From positions 558,001 to 622,000 of the forward strand of contig NZ_LS999521.1 of the NCBI RefSeq assembly GCF_900520355.1: a DNA stretch of 64,000 nucleotides, given 5' to 3'. Of this stretch, positions 7,848-17,105 are shown piece after piece (positions within the stretch are counted from its first letter, which is position 1; the number at the start of each line of letters is the position of its first letter). A program made the position numbers and the translations under genes. A model generated the notes under the pieces. It ran no database searches. It worked only from the letters and a program-made list of their open reading frames with translations, and was not told the DNA's origin. This DNA comes from Acinetobacter calcoaceticus (GTDB taxonomy: Bacteria; Pseudomonadota; Gammaproteobacteria; Pseudomonadales; Moraxellaceae).

Positions 7848-9101
7848 GTGAGCTTTGATCTAAGTGTTATTCCTCATAAAAACATTGTTTTAGCTGTTAC
7901 TGGCGGAATTGCTGCCTATAAAAGTGCCATTTTAGTCCGTCGCCTTAAAGATTATGGCTTTGACGTGCGTGTGGTCATGACACATGGTGCTCAGGCATTT
8001 ATTACTCCACTAACTTTTCAGGCCCTTTCTGGTAATCCTGTCCATACTGAACTTTTAGACCCTGCGGCTGAAGCAGGAATGGGACATATTGAATTAGCAC
8101 GTTGGGCTGATTTATTACTGGTTGCACCTGCAAGTTGCGATACTTTGGCAAAATTTGCGCATGGTTTAGCAGATGACTTGCTCAGTACAGTGTTTTTGGC
8201 AACAAAATCTCCTGTGTGGGTTGCACCTGCCATGAACCAGCAAATGTGGGCGGCCAAAGCAACACAACGAAATTTACAAACCTTGGTCGAAGATGGCGTA
8301 CATGTGATTATGCCGGATGCGGGTGAGCAGGCGTGTGGTGATGTCGGTTTAGGTCGTATGCCAGAGCCAGAAGAAATTGCAAGGCAAGTGGCTGGCTATT
8401 TCCATCAAGCTCAACGTGCAATCGCTGAAAAATTTGGGTTGTTGGCTGGAAAGCGAGTTGTTGTTACCGCTGGACCAACGCGTGAAGCGATTGACCCTGT
8501 TCGTTATATCTCGAACCACAGTACTGGTAAAATGGGCTTTGCTTTAGCTGCTGCTTGTTATGCTGCTGGTGCACAAGTGACGCTAATTGCTGGACCTGTA
8601 AGTTTAGATACACCGAATGGTGTAAAAAGAGTAAATGTTGCCTCTGCAAGACAAATGTTAGATATCAGCATGAACTCGTTAGAAACAGGCTGTGATATCT
8701 TCATTGCAACTGCCGCAGTCGCAGACTATCGCGTAGCAGAAGTTGCCGAGCATAAGATTAAGAAGGCAGGGAATGAGTTGAATGTTTCCCTTGTGAAAAA
8801 TCCAGATATTGTGGCAACCATTGCGGGTCAGGAAAAGCGTCCATTTATGGTGGGCTTTGCAGCCGAAACACAAAATGTTGAAGAATATGCGGCAGGAAAA
8901 CTGGTCGCTAAAAAACTAGATATGATTGCATGTAATGATGTGTCACGTGCAGATATTGGTTTTGCTTCTGATGAAAATGCCATGACGGTTTTCTTTGCTG
9001 AAAACTACCACATGAAAAAGCGTGAGTTAGAGAAAGCATCTAAACAAGAAATTTCTCAACAGTTGGTTGAAGCAATTTCGGATGCATTGCGCCGTAAATA
9101 A
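7848..9101 (+). CDS. coaBC: CoaBC: phosphopantothenoylcysteine synthetase/decarboxylase
   Basis: A 417-residue bifunctional coenzyme A synthesis enzyme with a GTG start; AAGG lies 10 bases upstream. The CoaC part (about 1-190) is a flavodoxin-like decarboxylase with TGGIAAYKS, the PAMNQQMW substrate clamp (about 127-134) and the active-site Cys in QACGDVGLGRMPE. The CoaB part follows with VVVTAGPTREAIDPVR, SNHSTGKMG and the AAVADYR loop. It joins cysteine to 4'-phosphopantothenate (CTP-dependent) and then decarboxylates the product. It is a single gene closed by its own terminator. Confidence 0.96.
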   Translation: MSFDLSVIPHKNIVLAVTGGIAAYKSAILVRRLKDYGFDVRVVMTHGAQAFITPLTFQALSGNPVHTELLDPAAEAGMGHIELARWADLLLVAPASCDTLAKFAHGLADDLLSTVFLATKSPVWVAPAMNQQMWAAKATQRNLQTLVEDGVHVIMPDAGEQACGDVGLGRMPEPEEIARQVAGYFHQAQRAIAEKFGLLAGKRVVVTAGPTREAIDPVRYISNHSTGKMGFALAAACYAAGAQVTLIAGPVSLDTPNGVKRVNVASARQMLDISMNSLETGCDIFIATAAVADYRVAEVAEHKIKKAGNELNVSLVKNPDIVATIAGQEKRPFMVGFAAETQNVEEYAAGKLVAKKLDMIACNDVSRADIGFASDENAMTVFFAENYHMKKRELEKASKQEISQQLVEAISDALRRK

Positions 9102-9112
9102 TATGTTTTAAA

Positions 9113-9146
9113 TAAAAAAAACCGCGAATTAATCGCGGTTTTTTTA
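9113..9146. terminator. Bidirectional intrinsic terminator, coaBC / secF
   Basis: ACCGCGA / TCGCGGT hairpin with a 5-base loop, flanked by A7 and T7. It lies between convergent coaBC and secF. Confidence 0.87.
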
Positions 9147-9166
9147 TACGTCTTATTTTAGACAAC

Positions 9167-10132
9167 TTAAGGAATTTCATCCTCAAATTCAGGTTTAACC
9201 TGAACGATGAAGTCCTGACGGTTTAGTCCACGCCATAAGGCAAAAGCTGTACCGATATAAATTGAAGAGTAAGTACCTACAAAGACACCAACAAACATTG
9301 CAACAGCGAACCAGTGTAGACCATCACCACCTAAGAACATCATTGCGAGAACTACAAGCAATAAGGTCATTGATGTATGAATGGTACGACGTAAAGTCTC
9401 GGTTAAAGCAATATCGATGATTTCACGAGGCGTCGCACCGCGAATTTTACGGAAATTTTCACGGATACGGTCTGACACTACAATGTTATCGTTAAGCGAG
9501 AAGCCAATAACAGCAAGTACCGCAGCTAAAACCGTAAGATCAAACGGCCATTGGAATAATGCAAAAGCACCAATAATAATGATGATGTCGTGGAATAAAG
9601 ACATCACGGCACCCATTGCGAGTTTAAACTCGAAACGGATCGTCACGTAAATCAACATTAAAATAAGTGCAAGTGCAACCGCACCGGCAGAACGAACATA
9701 AAGCTCGTTACCAACTTGACCACCTACAGAGTCCACTTTATGAACTTCGGCAGCATTATTTGGTAACTGTACAGCTTGGGTGATGGTATTGGTGAGGTCT
9801 TCAACCTTAACTTCTTGTACAGGCATGCGCACAAGTAAGTCTTTATTACTACCCAGTGTCTGTACTACAGCATCTTTAAAGCCAGCTTTAGCAAGTGCCT
9901 GAATAACTTCAGACTGATTTGCTGGTTGAGCATAGTTAAGCTCAGCTGAAACACCACCTGTAAAGTCCAAACCGAGGTTAAGACCTTTAGTTGCAATAAA
10001 GAAAATACTCGCTATCGTAATAAGGATCGAGAAGATTGCCGCAGGTTTGGCAATCTTCATGAACGGGATGATTTTTGCATCATCCGGACGACCATATTGT
10101 TTTGAATCTTGTTGAGTCACTTTAGTCATCAT
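9167..10132 (-). CDS. secF: SecF, protein translocase subunit
   Basis: A 321-residue SecF, an RND-type membrane partner of SecD that uses proton flow to help proteins leave SecYEG on the periplasmic side. The first helix is near residues 28-48, then comes GLDFTGG (the SecD/F signature, about 55-61), a short periplasmic domain, and five further helices. The motif GFSLNDNIVVSDRIREN (about 215-231) is the conserved TM4 region. The start has MM; either Met is possible. It follows secD by 8 bases, so the two are co-translated or at least co-transcribed. Confidence 0.96.
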   Translation of the reverse strand: MMTKVTQQDSKQYGRPDDAKIIPFMKIAKPAAIFSILITIASIFFIATKGLNLGLDFTGGVSAELNYAQPANQSEVIQALAKAGFKDAVVQTLGSNKDLLVRMPVQEVKVEDLTNTITQAVQLPNNAAEVHKVDSVGGQVGNELYVRSAGAVALALILMLIYVTIRFEFKLAMGAVMSLFHDIIIIIGAFALFQWPFDLTVLAAVLAVIGFSLNDNIVVSDRIRENFRKIRGATPREIIDIALTETLRRTIHTSMTLLLVVLAMMFLGGDGLHWFAVAMFVGVFVGTYSSIYIGTAFALWRGLNRQDFIVQVKPEFEDEIP

Positions 10133-10140
10133 CGATCTCC

Positions 10141-12042
10141 TTAAATGCTCAACTTTTTCAAATTACGGCGTTTACCATAAATGATTTGTACAATTGCGCG
10201 AGTCACTGTAATTGCAGTAAACATCGAACACACGATACCAATCATTAATGTTACGGCGAAACCTTTGATCGGGCCTGTACCAATTGCAAACAAAATGAAA
10301 GCAACAAGGAACGTTGTTAAGTTCGAGTCAAAAATGGTGTTATAGGCTCGATCATAACCGGCCACAATGGCCTGTTTGGGCGATGCGCCCCAGAGCATTT
10401 CTTCTCGAATACGCTCGCATATCAATACGTTCGCATCGACGGCCATACCAATGGTAATAACGATACCCGCAATACCTGGTAAGGTGAGGGAAGCCCCGAT
10501 CCATGACATAACTGTTAAAATCATTGCCAAGTTAACAACAAGAGCAAAGTTAGCAATTAAGCCGAATACACGGAAGAACACTACCATCCAGATTGCAACA
10601 AGCAAGAAGCCGATTTGAGTTGATAACACACCTTTATCAATGTTTTCTTGACCAAGGCTTGGACCAACTACACGCTCTTCAACAAAGTACATTGGTGCAG
10701 CCAAAGCACCTGCACGAAGCATTAATGCAAGTTCAGATGCTTCTTGAGGAGAACTTAAACCGGTAATACGGAAAGTTGAACCTAAAACGGCCTGAACAGT
10801 TGCAGCATTGATGACTACAGATTCAGTGTATGGAGTACGAACTTCTGTTTGCGCACCAGTTTTAGGATCTATGACATAAGTAATTTTTTGCTTATTTTCG
10901 ATGAACAATACCGCCATGCGTTTACCAACAGCATTACGAGTTGCATCGGACATAAGCTTGCCGCCAGCACTGTCGAGGGTAATATTTACCTCGGCACCAC
11001 CAGAGTCTTGGCTAAAGCCAGAGCTTGCATTTTGAACGCGCTCACCAGTCAAGATACGGTTGCGTTGCAACAAAAGTTGACGACCGCTATCTAAGGACTC
11101 ATAAGCAAAAACTTCTGTGCCCGGAGGCAAAGGTTGACTATTATATTTACCCGTATATGGGTCAATATATTGGTCATTTGAGTCAGACACTAAACGGAAT
11201 TCGAGGTTTGCTGTACGGCCTAAAACACGTTTAGCTTCAGCTGTATCTTGCACACCCGGTAATTCAACAACAATACGATTGCTACCCTGACTTTGTACCA
11301 ATGCTTCTGCAACACCAAGTTCGTTAATACGATTACGTAATGTTGTTAAGTTTTGATTCACCGCATATGACTGGATTTCTTGACGACGTACATCAGTATA
11401 AGAAAGCTTTAGAGTAGAACCAGTAGAGCTTGCTAACGCCTGTTGGGTATATTCATTCCCATTACGACGTAAAAAATCCATTGCTGCATCACGGTCAGCA
11501 TTGTCAGCAAATTGAACAGTGATTACATTATTGGTTAATGCAAGACTATTAAATTTGATCTTGTTTTCACGGAACTGACGACGCAAATCGGTGGCAGAGG
11601 TTTCCATACGTTGGGCAACGGCTTTGTCCATATCTACTTCAAGTAAGAAGTGGACACCACCACGTAAGTCCAAACCAAGTTTCATTGGTTTAGCCCCAAT
11701 CTTTTGCAACCATTCCGGTGTGGTTGGTGCAAGGTTTAGGGCAACAACATATTGATCACCTAAGTCACGACGTAATACTTCTTTTGCTTTTAATTGCGCT
11801 TCAGATGAACTGACACGCAAGAGGGCAGCATTATTTGTAAAAGTATTGTCATGGCTTGCAATATTTGCTGTTTTTAAAATTTGCTCTGCTTTTTGCACCA
11901 CACTTTGATCAATTTGGGTACCAGCTTTGGCACCGGAAATTTGAACGGCGGGCTCATCCGGATATAGACTAGGCAGTGCGTATAATGTACTGATTACCAG
12001 AACAACCAGAATCAGTAAATATTTCCATGCAGGGTAACGCAT
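10141..12042 (-). CDS. secD: SecD, protein translocase subunit
   Basis: A 633-residue SecD with an N-terminal membrane helix (about 7-25), a large periplasmic P1 region containing GLDLRGGVHFLLEVD (about 123-137), the C-terminal P1/P4 domains, and six helices in all. The TM4 motif GMAVDANVLICERIREE (about 537-553) holds the conserved Asp needed for proton coupling. It works with SecF and YajC at SecYEG. The order on the minus strand is queA, tgt, yajC, secD, secF, the common proteobacterial block. A terminator-like hairpin lies between yajC and secD. Confidence 0.96.
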   Translation of the reverse strand: MRYPAWKYLLILVVLVISTLYALPSLYPDEPAVQISGAKAGTQIDQSVVQKAEQILKTANIASHDNTFTNNAALLRVSSSEAQLKAKEVLRRDLGDQYVVALNLAPTTPEWLQKIGAKPMKLGLDLRGGVHFLLEVDMDKAVAQRMETSATDLRRQFRENKIKFNSLALTNNVITVQFADNADRDAAMDFLRRNGNEYTQQALASSTGSTLKLSYTDVRRQEIQSYAVNQNLTTLRNRINELGVAEALVQSQGSNRIVVELPGVQDTAEAKRVLGRTANLEFRLVSDSNDQYIDPYTGKYNSQPLPPGTEVFAYESLDSGRQLLLQRNRILTGERVQNASSGFSQDSGGAEVNITLDSAGGKLMSDATRNAVGKRMAVLFIENKQKITYVIDPKTGAQTEVRTPYTESVVINAATVQAVLGSTFRITGLSSPQEASELALMLRAGALAAPMYFVEERVVGPSLGQENIDKGVLSTQIGFLLVAIWMVVFFRVFGLIANFALVVNLAMILTVMSWIGASLTLPGIAGIVITIGMAVDANVLICERIREEMLWGASPKQAIVAGYDRAYNTIFDSNLTTFLVAFILFAIGTGPIKGFAVTLMIGIVCSMFTAITVTRAIVQIIYGKRRNLKKLSI

Positions 12043-12059
12043 TCGCTTTCTTCTTAAAT

Positions 12060-12082
12060 GAAAAAGCCGTGCTAAAGCACGA
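12060..12082 (-). terminator. Terminator-like hairpin between yajC and secD
   Basis: On the minus strand CGTGCT-TT-AGCACG is followed by GCTTTTTC. It sits in the 51-base gap inside an expected operon, so it may act as a partial attenuator. Confidence 0.55.
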
Positions 12083-12093
12083 CTGTTTTATGA

Positions 12094-12423
12094 TTAAAGG
12101 TTATTTAGAGTGCCTTCAGGTAATACTGAAATTACGCTGGCACGCTGAATTTTTACTTCTACACCACGGCTAAGTTCAACAACTGCATAGTCACCTTCAA
12201 TTTTGGTCACTTTGCCCATTAAACCACCAGCGAACACAACTTCACTACCTACACCTAAGCTCTCGATTAAAGAACGGTGCTCTTTAGCGCGTTTTGCTTG
12301 AGGGCGCCAAATTAAGAAATAAAAGATTGCAACGAATACGACAATCATCAAGATGTTTGGCAAAATACCTGTAGTTGGGCCAGCTGCCGGTGCTGCATGT
12401 GCAGCAGAAATTAAAAAGCTCAT
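12094..12423 (-). CDS. yajC: YajC, preprotein translocase accessory subunit
   Basis: A 109-residue YajC. One membrane helix (about 22-40, ILMIVVFVAIFYFLI) is followed by the invariant WRPQAKRAKEH segment and a cytoplasmic SH3-like domain containing VGSEVVFAGGLMGKV. It binds SecDF and also contacts RND efflux pumps in E. coli. It lies 97 bases after tgt and 51 before secD. The N-terminal stretch before the helix is rich in Ala and Pro. Confidence 0.94.
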   Translation of the reverse strand: MSFLISAAHAAPAAGPTTGILPNILMIVVFVAIFYFLIWRPQAKRAKEHRSLIESLGVGSEVVFAGGLMGKVTKIEGDYAVVELSRGVEVKIQRASVISVLPEGTLNNL

Positions 12424-12520
12424 TTTGATTTCCTAAAGTTAAAAATATGAGTCAGATACCTGACATAATCCTGATTCGTTTTGCAATTTACCTTGTCTTG
12501 AGGTTGAGCGCAAATCGGGC

Positions 12521-13654
<1,134 letters not shown>

Positions 13655-13866
13655 CTAAAAATCCTGAACACGAGCAGAGGCGAAGAAACAGTTCGCTGCT
13701 AAAAAGAGAACTATTTTCCTTGATTCTGCGATGTAGTTCTACTACTAAATGTAGCCGTTATATAAAAAGATGGGAGAAACTAAGAATAGCTTTTATCGCA
13801 TCGATATTTTAATGAAGGAAATATCTAAAATTTAAACTTATAAAAATTCTAATTCACTGGGTAAAG

Positions 13867-13933
13867 CTGAACGATATTGCTAAACATATACCCCCTTCTA
13901 TAGGGGAGATAGGTGTTTAAGAATATCGCTCAG
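13867..13933. repeat. Long imperfect inverted repeat (67 bp) between queA and tgt
   Basis: The arms at 13867-13885 and 13915-13933 match at 16 of 19 positions as an inverted repeat, with a smaller CCCCT/AGGGG hairpin nested inside (13892-13906). It begins 10 bases after the queA stop. There is no clean U-tract on either strand, so a simple terminator is not obvious. It could be a terminator-like RNA structure or a small interspersed repeat. Confidence 0.7.
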
Positions 13934-13943
13934 TATTTTAATT

Positions 13944-14981
13944 TTAACCTTCTAATTTATCAATCAGCATTGCATCGCCATAACTAAAGAAACGATAGCG
14001 GCTTTTAACTGCATGTTCATAGGCAGCTAAAATGTTGTCTCGATTTGAAAGAGCTGACACCAGCATGAGCAGGGTAGATTCTGGTAAATGGAAGTTGGTA
14101 ATTAAACGGTCTACGATGCAGAACTGGTAGCCCGGATAGATAAAGATTTGCGTGTCGCCAGTCCAAGCCGCAATTTTACCGCTATGGGCTTGAGCTGCGC
14201 TTTCTAAAGCACGTGTTGCAGTTGTACCTATGGCAATCACTTTATTTCCGCGTGCTTTAGTCGCCAAAATCAAATCTATTGTTTCTTGAGGAACATCACA
14301 CCATTCACTGTGCATGATATGGTTAGTAATGTCATCAGTACGAACGGGCATAAATGTGCCTGCCCCTACGTGTAAAGTCACAAAAGTTTTTTGAACATTT
14401 TTTTGTTCTAACTTTGCTAATAATTCTTCGTCAAAGTGCAAGCTTGCAGTAGGAGCCGCAACACTGGCAATTTTTTCAGGATTATGGAAAACCGTTTGAT
14501 AGCGTTCGGTGTCTATTTCTTCTGCTTCACGGTTAAAGTAAGGCGGAATAGGTAACTGACCATATTGCTCAAGGACAGGCAAGATTGGTTGTGAAAACTC
14601 AACCACAAATAAGTTTTCGTGACGACCACGGACAATCACAGGAATGTTATCTGCACCAACAAAAAGCTCAGCACCCGCTTTAGGTGAGTTGCTCGATTTA
14701 ATATGACAATACGCTGTGGTGTGGTTCAGCATACGCTCAACCAAAATCTCAATAGCACCGCCTGTAGAACGTTTTCCTTTAAGTCGAGCTTTCATGACTT
14801 TGGTGTCATTAAGCACTAGCAGATCACCTTCTTCGAACAGGTCGATAATGCCTGTGAACATGTGATCGTGATATTTACCCTTTGAGTCTAAGTGCAATAA
14901 CCGCGAAGCACTGCGTGATTCGAGAGGGTAACGGGCAATAAGTTCATCAGGTAATTCAAAGGAAAAGTCAGACAGTTGCAT
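13944..14981 (-). CDS. queA: QueA, S-adenosylmethionine:tRNA ribosyltransferase-isomerase
   Basis: A 345-residue QueA, which moves the ribosyl part of SAM onto preQ1 in tRNA to give epoxyqueuosine. The ATG at 14981 gives the standard start [19 protein letters not shown]; the frame continues seven codons upstream without reason to use them. Family blocks seen are [12 protein letters not shown] (about 64-75), [10 protein letters not shown] (near 213-222) and [18 protein letters not shown] (near 295-312). It is first in the minus-strand order queA, tgt, yajC, secD, secF. A candidate -10 TATACT lies at 15014-15019. Confidence 0.96.
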   Translation of the reverse strand: MQLSDFSFELPDELIARYPLESRSASRLLHLDSKGKYHDHMFTGIIDLFEEGDLLVLNDTKVMKARLKGKRSTGGAIEILVERMLNHTTAYCHIKSSNSPKAGAELFVGADNIPVIVRGRHENLFVVEFSQPILPVLEQYGQLPIPPYFNREAEEIDTERYQTVFHNPEKIASVAAPTASLHFDEELLAKLEQKNVQKTFVTLHVGAGTFMPVRTDDITNHIMHSEWCDVPQETIDLILATKARGNKVIAIGTTATRALESAAQAHSGKIAAWTGDTQIFIYPGYQFCIVDRLITNFHLPESTLLMLVSALSNRDNILAAYEHAVKSRYRFFSYGDAMLIDKLEG

Positions 14982-15013
14982 ATTTAGAAAAAAACACCGC
15001 AAAAATTGCGCCT

Positions 15014-15019
15014 AGTATA
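15014..15019 (-). promoter_or_regulatory. Candidate -10 element for queA
   Basis: TATACT on the minus strand, 33 bases before the queA ATG. No good -35 hexamer is seen at the right distance, so this is tentative. Confidence 0.3.
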
Positions 15020-15084
15020 AACTTTTTCGCTTTTTTATGGCTGTGCTTCTGGCTTAAATCATGAAAAATGTTTAAATGGTCTAA

Positions 15085-15106
15085 AAGTGAACGATAATAT
15101 TCACTT
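15085..15106. repeat. Inverted repeat upstream of the tRNA-Leu promoter
   Basis: AAGTGAA and TTCACTT separated by 8 bases, just before the -35 box of tRNA-Leu and in the queA/tRNA divergent gap. It could be a regulator site or chance. Confidence 0.5.
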
Positions 15107-15111
15107 AGGGT

Positions 15112-15139
15112 TTGACAAGTTTTACAAACACGCTAATAT
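15112..15139 (+). promoter_or_regulatory. Sigma-70 promoter of tRNA-Leu
   Basis: Perfect -35 TTGACA (15112-15117) and -10 TAATAT (15134-15139) with a 16-base spacer, placed 24 bases before the mature tRNA 5' end. This is a strong stable-RNA-type promoter. Confidence 0.8.
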
Positions 15140-15163
15140 ACGCAACACAAACATACTTCCTCT

Positions 15164-15250
15164 CCCGAGGTGGTGAAATTGGTAGACGCGGCGGACTCAA
15201 AATCCGCTGTCAGAGATGACGTGTCGGTTCGAGTCCGACCCTCGGGACCA
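15164..15250 (+). tRNA. tRNA-Leu, anticodon CAA
   Basis: An 87-base class II tRNA with encoded CCA. The acceptor CCCGAGG (15164-15170) pairs with CCTCGGG (15240-15246). The anticodon arm GCGGA-CTCAAAA-TCCGC puts CAA at 15198-15200, which reads UUG. There is a long variable arm, and a T-loop TTCGAGT. It has its own promoter and terminator, so it is a single-gene unit. Confidence 0.97.
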
Positions 15251-15278
15251 TATTCAGAATCGTAAGATTCTACGAAAA

Positions 15279-15307
15279 CCCCTAAGCTAACGGCTTAGGG
15301 GTTTTTT
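15279..15307 (+). terminator. Intrinsic terminator of tRNA-Leu
   Basis: CCCCTAAGC / GCTTAGGGG, 9 base pairs with a 5-base loop, followed by T6. Confidence 0.92.
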
Positions 15308-15766
15308 GTTGGGCTAGAACAATATCGATAGAATTTAAGAAATTAATAATTTAGTTCCAAGGGAGGGACTCGAATCGTTATCTAAACTTAAGCTTCTAAT
15401 AACCTTTCAATTTTAGGCTCAATGAAGTCCTTAACCAAATTCAACAAGAACTTCATTTATTAAAGTCGAATCAAGATAGATACTAAGCTCTTATTCAAAC
15501 AATATTTTTAATGATCTTTACTCTATTTAGAACTCGCATTTCTAACATCTTACAATTCTCTCCCTTAAAACATTTGTTGTATTTTTCTAAAAACTACTCA
15601 CTTTATGTATCTAAAAACCTTTAATTGAAACTTCACATTTCTATTTTGAAAAGAAAGTTGCTCTTTTAATGTACTGTGTTAAAGTTTGTAGTAGATCATA
15701 ATGATTATAAGTAATTTTCTTTGAGAGCGGTTCCGACCCAAAACGACAAAATCTGTGAGGCGGGCA
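15308..15766. other. 458-bp gene-poor stretch
   Basis: It lies between tRNA-Leu and the sensor kinase and is very AT-rich. It holds two minor signals: a minus-strand sequence at about 15350-15375 that resembles a tRNA T-loop plus acceptor 3' end, and a minus-strand 22-codon frame (15388-15456) that reads like the tail of a protein. Promoters for the kinase are probably near the 3' end. Nothing else is recognised. Confidence 0.6.
15388..15456 (-). pseudogene. Possible remnant of a coding gene tail
   Basis: A 22-residue frame MKFLLNLVKDFIEPKIERLLEA ends in TAA with a charged helical C-terminus that looks protein-like. In another frame just upstream, a protein-like stretch (YLDSTLINEVLVEF) would join it after a one-base shift. 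There is no Shine-Dalgarno sequence before the ATG, and stop codons sit directly upstream in frame. A decayed gene end is more likely than a functional peptide. The parent family is not recognised. Confidence 0.25.
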
Positions 15767-17038
15767 ATGACATTCCAACGTTTAGAACTAAACCAAGTTG
15801 AGCAGTTAAGTGCTTGCAGAATATCTTTGTTGCTTGGATTAAATGCCGAGCAGAACTATATCGAGCAATTTTTCCGGTTTAGTCTTCGTCTTTTGAAGTG
15901 TAAAAAAGCCTTATTAACTTTTAATCAAGAACCTTACTTTTGGCATCGTTGCCCAGATGGTATGACCGCCATTTCGTTTAAACCTTCAAAACATTTAAAA
16001 CAGTGCTTTGCTAAACAACAGGTGATTAATCACCTACATCCTTCCTATCAAAATTTAACCAACTATTTAAAAGAATTAAATATTGAATGTAGTCGGGCGT
16101 TAGCAGTACATCTTTTACACCCTGATAAAACCTCTATGGGCTTCGCTGTTTTCTTTGATGACGATGCAGCTACATTTGAAGATGATGATATCCAGTTGTT
16201 ACTTGATTACTGTTCTACTTTTATGCAGCAGGTTGAGTTGAAATTTAACTATGAAGAGTTAAACGAACTTTATGAACAACAAGTTGCGATTAACTCAAGT
16301 AAAACTAAATTTTTCTCGATTATTTCGCATGATTTACGTGCACCTTTTCATGGACTGCTCGGTTTTTCAGAAGTACTCGCCAAAGAGCGTGAAACTTTAG
16401 ATGAATCAAGCATTCAAAATATTGCAGACTATTTATACGACACTTCGCAATCGACCTATAACTTGCTCGAAAGTTTACTGACATGGGCGATGGCTGAGGG
16501 TGGGCGTTTTGTGTATCACCCGATTAATTTTAACCTTAGACAAGTCAGTAATATCGTTTTTGATGTTTTATATACCTTAGCTTTAAAGAAAAATATTGAA
16601 TTGGTGAATGCTGTACCAGAAGATTTAAAAATCTATGCCGATATCAATATGATGACCTCGGTGATTCAAAACTTAGTGTCAAATGCGCTGAAATTTACAG
16701 ATGTTGATGGTTCGGGCAAAGTCTTTATTGAAGCCAAACAATCTGGTGAAAATGTTGAAATAACAGTTCGAGACACCGGTCTAGGCATGACCAAGCAACA
16801 AATGGCGAATTTGTTCCATCCACGTATTACAGCCAGCTTTAAAGGAACCGCAGGTGAAAAAGGTGCAGGCTTAGGTTTAAGCCTTTGTAAGCGTTTTGTC
16901 GAGATTAACCAAGGGCAAATTGATGTCAGCTCTAAAGAGGGTGTAGGAACAACATTTAAGGTTTTATTACCTTCAGCTCAAGAAAGTCATGAGACTCATG
17001 TCGAGCATTACTCTTCAGCGGAAGCAAAATTAGTCTAA
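15767..17038 (+). CDS. Soluble two-component sensor histidine kinase with N-terminal GAF-like domain
   Basis: A 423-residue kinase. The ATG at 15767 is chosen because GAGG lies 6 bases upstream; a GTG at 15755 overlaps that site. No membrane helix is seen, so it is probably cytosolic. Residues about 10-155 look like a GAF-type sensor, and a short coiled coil leads to the H-box FSIISHDLRAPFHGLLGFSE (about 185-204). The catalytic domain has NLVSNALKFT (N), DTGLGM (G1) and GAGLGLSLCKRF (G2). There is no receiver domain and no adjacent response regulator, so it is an orphan. The next gene, glnE, starts 67 bases later on the same strand. Confidence 0.85.
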   Translation: MTFQRLELNQVEQLSACRISLLLGLNAEQNYIEQFFRFSLRLLKCKKALLTFNQEPYFWHRCPDGMTAISFKPSKHLKQCFAKQQVINHLHPSYQNLTNYLKELNIECSRALAVHLLHPDKTSMGFAVFFDDDAATFEDDDIQLLLDYCSTFMQQVELKFNYEELNELYEQQVAINSSKTKFFSIISHDLRAPFHGLLGFSEVLAKERETLDESSIQNIADYLYDTSQSTYNLLESLLTWAMAEGGRFVYHPINFNLRQVSNIVFDVLYTLALKKNIELVNAVPEDLKIYADINMMTSVIQNLVSNALKFTDVDGSGKVFIEAKQSGENVEITVRDTGLGMTKQQMANLFHPRITASFKGTAGEKGAGLGLSLCKRFVEINQGQIDVSSKEGVGTTFKVLLPSAQESHETHVEHYSSAEAKLV

Positions 17039-17105
17039 TCCCTTTTCCTACCACTACTCGAACTGCTATAACTAAAAAGAGAGTACGAGGAAAAGAGCTT
17101 TTTAT

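Noticed and set aside
15164-15456. Direct att repeat of an integrated element at tRNA-Leu
   Set aside because: The tRNA-like fragment is in inverted orientation and only partly similar, so it cannot be a simple attL/attR pair.
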